Source: Flavobacterium praedii
Lineage (GTDB): Bacteria; Bacteroidota; Bacteroidia; Flavobacteriales; Flavobacteriaceae
Assembly (NCBI RefSeq): GCF_026810365.1
Contig: NZ_CP113948.1
Location: forward strand, 2,319,001-2,383,000
Reading direction: 5' to 3'
DNA: 64,000 nt
Part shown: piece after piece, positions 60,348 to 64,000 of the stretch
Numbering within the stretch: position 1 is the first letter of the stretch
How the letters are laid out: every line of letters starts with the position of its first letter
Position numbers and translations under genes: made by a program
Notes under the pieces: model-generated
Databases searched by the model: none
What the model was told of the DNA's origin: nothing
What the model saw: the letters and a program-made list of their open reading frames with translations, nothing else

Positions 60348-62483
60348 ATGATTCCACAATTATTTGTAGAAAGTATCGATTTAGGTGATGGCAGAAACAT
60401 CACAATCGAGACAGGTCGTTTAGCCAAACAAGCCGACGGATCTGTTGTAGTAAGAATTGGTAAAACTGTTATTTTAGGAACAGTTGTATCATCAAGAAAA
60501 GCAAGTCCTGGAATCGATTTTTTACCTTTAACGGTAGATTACCGCGAAAAATTTGCAGCAGCAGGTCGTTTTCCTGGAGGTTTCTTCAAAAGAGAAGCGC
60601 GTCCAAGTGACAGCGAAGTGCTAACCATGAGATTAGTTGACCGTGTTTTACGTCCGCTTTTCCCAAGTGATTACCACGCAGAAGTTCAAGTTATGATACA
60701 GTTAATGTCTCATGATGACGAAGTTATGCCAGATGCACTAGCAGGATTAGCCGCTTCGGCAGCACTTGCTTTGTCTGACATTCCTTTTGAAACTTTAATT
60801 TCTGAAGCTAGAGTAGGTAGAATTGACGGAAAATTCATCATCAACCCTTCTCGTGCACAATTGGAATTATCAGATATCGATATGATGATTGGAGCTTCAA
60901 ACGATTCTATCGCAATGGTAGAAGGAGAAATGAAAGAAATTTCAGAAGCAGAAATGCTGGAAGCCATCAAATTTGCACATGAACATATTAAAGTACAAAT
61001 TGCAGCTCAAGAAAGATTGGCAAATGCATTTGGAAAAAAAGAAGTTCGCACCTACGAAACTGAAAAAACAGATGATGCTATTTACGCCAAAGTAAAAGAA
61101 GCAGCTTATGATAAAATTTACGCTATTGCAAGCAAAGGTTCTTCAAAACAAGAACGCTCTGCAGCATTTGATGCCGTAAAAGAAGAAGTAAAAGCATTAT
61201 TCTCTGAAGAAGAATTAGCTGAAAATGGAGATCTAGTTTCAAAATATTTCTACAAAACCAACAAAGAAGCCGTTCGTAACGTAACTTTAGACTTAGGAAC
61301 GCGTCTTGATGGAAGAAAAACTACTGAAATTAGACCAATTTGGTGTGAAATTGATTATTTACCATCTGTTCACGGTTCGGCATTGTTTACTCGTGGAGAA
61401 ACTCAAGCATTGGCAACTGCAACTTTAGGAACTTCTAGAGAAGCAAACCAAATTGATTCACCATCAGAACAAGGGGAAGAAAAATTCTATTTGCACTACA
61501 ACTTCCCTCCTTTCTCTACAGGTGAAGCTCGTCCGTTAAGAGGAACTTCAAGAAGAGAAGTAGGTCACGGAAACTTGGCTCAAAGAGCTTTGAAAAATAT
61601 GATTCCTGCTGATTGTCCTTATACCATTCGTGTGGTTTCTGAAGTATTAGAATCAAATGGTTCTTCTTCTATGGCAACTGTATGTGCTGGAACATTATCA
61701 TTAATGGATGCAGGTATCCAAATGATACGTCCTGTTTCTGGAATTGCAATGGGATTGATTACTGACGGAGAACGTTTCGCCGTTTTATCCGATATTTTGG
61801 GTGACGAAGATCACTTAGGAGATATGGATTTCAAGGTAACTGGAACTTCAGAAGGGATTACAGCTTGTCAAATGGATATCAAAATTGACGGATTGAAATA
61901 TGAAATTATGGAAGCGGCTTTAGCACAAGCTAGAGACGGTCGTTTGCATATTTTAAACATACTTACTTCTACACTTGCGGCTCCAAAAGCTGAGGTTAAA
62001 GCGTATGCTCCAAAAATCATCACAAGAACCATTCCTGGTAACTTTATTGGCGCGTTGATTGGACCTGGTGGAAAAGTAATTCAAGAATTACAAAAAGCTA
62101 CAGGTACCACTATCGTAATCAATGAAGTAGACGAACAAGGAGTTATCGAAATTCTTGGAACAGATCCTGCTGGAATTGAAGCAGTACTGGCCAAAATCCA
62201 ATCGATTACTTTCAAACCTCAAATGGGCGAAGCTTATGAAGTGAAGGTAATCAAAATGCTTGATTTTGGTGCAGTTGTAGAATATACTGCTGCTCCTGGA
62301 AATGAAGTATTGCTTCACGTTTCAGAACTAGCTTGGGAAAGAACAGAAAACGTTACCGATGTTGTAAACATGGGTGATGTATTTATGATTAAGTATTTAG
62401 GTTTAGATCCAAAAACTCGTAAAGAAAAAGTATCTAGAAAAGCCTTGATGCCAAGACCTCCACGTGAGGAGAAAAAAGAGTAA
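60348..62483 (+). CDS. pnp: Polynucleotide phosphorylase
   Basis: A 711-aa 3'-5' phosphorolytic exoribonuclease. Two RNase PH domains ([20 protein letters not shown] in the first; [20 protein letters not shown] in the second), linker helices, the KH domain ([15 protein letters not shown]) and an S1 domain ([20 protein letters not shown]) follow in order. The C-terminus ends shortly after S1. Part of RNA turnover; the autoregulatory hairpin known in enterobacteria was not looked for in detail, though a strong inverted repeat lies upstream. Confidence 0.97.
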   Translation: MIPQLFVESIDLGDGRNITIETGRLAKQADGSVVVRIGKTVILGTVVSSRKASPGIDFLPLTVDYREKFAAAGRFPGGFFKREARPSDSEVLTMRLVDRVLRPLFPSDYHAEVQVMIQLMSHDDEVMPDALAGLAASAALALSDIPFETLISEARVGRIDGKFIINPSRAQLELSDIDMMIGASNDSIAMVEGEMKEISEAEMLEAIKFAHEHIKVQIAAQERLANAFGKKEVRTYETEKTDDAIYAKVKEAAYDKIYAIASKGSSKQERSAAFDAVKEEVKALFSEEELAENGDLVSKYFYKTNKEAVRNVTLDLGTRLDGRKTTEIRPIWCEIDYLPSVHGSALFTRGETQALATATLGTSREANQIDSPSEQGEEKFYLHYNFPPFSTGEARPLRGTSRREVGHGNLAQRALKNMIPADCPYTIRVVSEVLESNGSSSMATVCAGTLSLMDAGIQMIRPVSGIAMGLITDGERFAVLSDILGDEDHLGDMDFKVTGTSEGITACQMDIKIDGLKYEIMEAALAQARDGRLHILNILTSTLAAPKAEVKAYAPKIITRTIPGNFIGALIGPGGKVIQELQKATGTTIVINEVDEQGVIEILGTDPAGIEAVLAKIQSITFKPQMGEAYEVKVIKMLDFGAVVEYTAAPGNEVLLHVSELAWERTENVTDVVNMGDVFMIKYLGLDPKTRKEKVSRKALMPRPPREEKKE

Positions 62484-62518
62484 TCCAATCTTAGTTTACT
62501 AAAGGTTTATTTATAGAA

Positions 62519-62560
62519 AGAACCCCGTTTCATGCATGTGAAACGGGGTTCTTCGGTTTT
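62519..62560 (+). terminator. Terminator after pnp
   Basis: Perfect 14-bp stem AGAACCCCGTTTCA / TGAAACGGGGTTCT with a 6-nt loop, followed by TCGGTTTTT. Confidence 0.85.
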
Positions 62561-62702
62561 TAATCCTAATTAGGGCATGACCCCAATAGAAAATGGAGCC
62601 CAATATACAAACCGCTTATTCGGCTCCATTGGCTATTGCGGTCGGGCTATCCGCCTTTACAAGGTAACTTGCTCCTATCCCTCATGCGGTCTTATAGGAT
62701 TA
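62561..62702 (-). repeat. Structured intergenic element, copy 3 (variant)
   Basis: Bounded by TAATCCTA (62561-62568) and TAGGATTA (62695-62702). Inside it, ATGGAGCC and GGCTCCAT form a stem, and on the minus strand GGGATAGGAGCAAGTTACC and AGGCGGATAGCCCGA recall the conserved ends of copies 1 and 2. Relationship is looser than between copies 1 and 2. Confidence 0.5.
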
Positions 62703-62806
62703 AAATTAATTTTTACATTGAACCATTAAGTCATTAAGGTTCATTCAGCCCTAGAAAACTTAATTTTCTTAATCTCTTAATCAATATTGTTTCCTTAAGG
62801 AAGATA

Positions 62807-62875
62807 TGACATTCCGACGGAGCAGGAATCACACTCGTGACTAACGAAATCGATCCCTCTTTCGTCGGAATGACA
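62807..62875. repeat. CATTCCGACG inverted-repeat element
   Basis: CATTCCGACG (62810-62819) and CGTCGGAATG (62863-62872) form a perfect 10-bp stem around 43 nt. This is a common class of intergenic repeat in Bacteroidota. The surrounding 62703-62970 holds only AT-rich, partly repetitive DNA (several variants of CTTAAT/ATTAAG) and no gene. Confidence 0.65.
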
Positions 62876-62974
62876 AACTGCATGAATTAGAAAGCATTTG
62901 TTTACTTAAGGAAAAGACATTGATCTCTTAATGGCAAAATTTTCTTTTTTTTACCCACGCCAATTATGGCAGAT

Positions 62975-64000
62975 CCAAAAGACAAAAAAACCTTTGCGCC
63001 TTTGCGTCTTAGCGGTTAACTCCCAAGTCAGCAATTAAAGAAATCCGTGAAAATCTGTTCCATCCGTCAAATACGTGGCTCAAAAACACACAAAACAAAA
63101 TTTTGCGCCTTTGCGCCTTTGCGAGAAAACAAACAAAAAAAAGCTTTGCGCTCTTTGCGTAACCCTTTGCGCACTTTGCGGTTAAACTCCACAAAACCAC
63201 TATTAAAAAATCCGTTTTAATCCGTTCCATCCGCCAAATCCGTGGCCAAAACCAACACACAAAACAAAACTTTGCGTCTTTGCGTCTTTGCGAGAAAACA
63301 AACACAAAAAAACCTTTGCATTCCTTGCGTAACCCTTTGCGCACTTTGCAGCTAAACTCCACAAAACCACTATTAAAAAATCCGTGAAAATCAGTTCCAT
63401 CCGCCAAATCCGTGGCTCAAAAACACACAAAACAAAATTTTGCGCCTTTGCGAGAAAAACAAACACAAAAAAAACTTTGCGCCCCTTGCGTAACGCTTTG
63501 CGCACTTTGCAGCTAAACTCCACAAAACCACTATTAAAAAATCCGTGAAAATCTGTTCCATCCGTCAAATCCGTGGCCAAAACCAACACACAAAACAAAA
63601 CTTTGCGCCTTTGCGTCTTTGCGAGAAAAACAAACACAAAAAAAACTTTGCGCCCCTTGCGTAACGCTTTGCGCACTTTGCAGCTAAACTCCACAAAACC
63701 ACTATTAAAAAATCCGTGAAAATCTGTTCCATCCGTCAAATCCGTGGCTCAAAAACACACAAAACAAAACTTTGCACCTTTGCGTCTTTGCGAGAAAAAA
63801 AACACAAAAAAACCTTTGCGCCCCTTGCGTAACCCTTTGCGCACTTTGCGGTTAAACTCCACAAAACCACTATTAAAAAATCCGCTTTAATCCGTTCCAT
63901 CCGCCTAATCCGTGGCCAAAACAAACAAAACAAAACTTTGCGCCTTTGCGTCTTTGCGAGAAAACAAACACAAAAAAACCTTTGCGCTCCTTGCGGTAAA
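62975..64000. repeat. Tandem array of about 160-171 bp units, running off the window
   Basis: At least six units. The phrase AAACTCCACAAAACCACTAT starts at 63184, 63354, 63515, 63686 and 63854, giving periods of 170, 161, 171 and 168 bp, and a diverged unit lies near 63012. Each unit contains TTTGCGTCTTTGCGAGAAAA, a stretch of TCCGT/CCGTCAAATCCGTGG words and CTTTGCGCACTTTGC. Open frames on the minus strand across it (63009-63407, 63203-63739, 63736-63933) translate the repeat in changing frames, because the period is not a multiple of three, and are not taken as genes. Confidence 0.9.

Noticed and set aside
63009..63933. Three minus-strand frames rich in Phe, Arg and Lys
   Set aside because: They are translations of the 160-171 bp tandem repeat, whose period is not a multiple of three, so different frames are read in each unit.

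Overview
The window is a low-GC Bacteroidota chromosome, most likely Flavobacterium. Evidence: a partial gliding-motility gene gldK beside a ureohydrolase-like gene and topA, the miaB / sigma-54 activator / lptE / TPR / secG / groES-groEL run, an XrtF exosortase pair, and promoters of the Bacteroidota type (TTG, 17-21 nt, TAnnTTTG). No rRNA, intact tRNA or CRISPR array is visible.

Layout. 1-14.9 kb is chromosomal: gldK (partial), ureohydrolase-like gene, topA (all minus), then glpD, miaB, a GxxExxY gene inside a 29-bp inverted repeat, a small membrane protein, an AAA+ sigma-54 activator, lptE, a TPR protein, secG, groES and groEL (plus). 14,935-51,729 is a Mu-like transposable prophage of about 36.8 kb, bounded by a perfect 15-bp terminal inverted repeat. 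51.8-64 kb is chromosomal again: DedA protein, a probable copper cluster (HMA protein, TonB-dependent receptor, HYC_CC_PP protein), a beta-CASP metallo-beta-lactamase protein, an ATP-cone nuclease-like protein, the XrtF pair, a free-methionine sulfoxide reductase, rpsO and pnp. The last kilobase is a tandem array of about 160-171 bp units running off the window.

The prophage, read from its right end: a CI-like S24 repressor faces a Ner-like small protein, the DDE transposase (MuA-like) and its AAA+ partner (MuB-like). An early operon of small genes follows, including DUF3164, a GemA-like protein and a DUF4406 protein. An intercistronic spacer of this operon encodes a 45-nt RNA that looks like the acceptor stem plus T-arm of a tRNA. 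The head-assembly block (terminase, portal, MuF, gpG, gp36, gp37) lies on the opposite strand to everything else. The protease/scaffold, capsid, lysis cassette and contractile-tail genes then run to the left end. Beside the left terminus, where Mu carries its DNA-modification gene mom, sits a thymidylate-synthase-family enzyme with the Asn-to-Asp change that marks dCMP specificity, preceded by a long leader hairpin.

Regulation can be partly read. The repressor-side region and the promoter of a small HTH-like gene at 38.7-39.0 kb share a Bacteroidota promoter with the same TACATTTTGTA operator inside the spacer, so one repressor probably silences both the early operon and a lytic regulator. 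Other notable points are a predicted -1 frameshift in the tail chaperone gene, a MuF protein fused to an HExxH metallopeptidase-like domain with a small opposite-strand ORF next to it, a single-gene spanin, and a self-contained two-gene cargo block between twin terminators.
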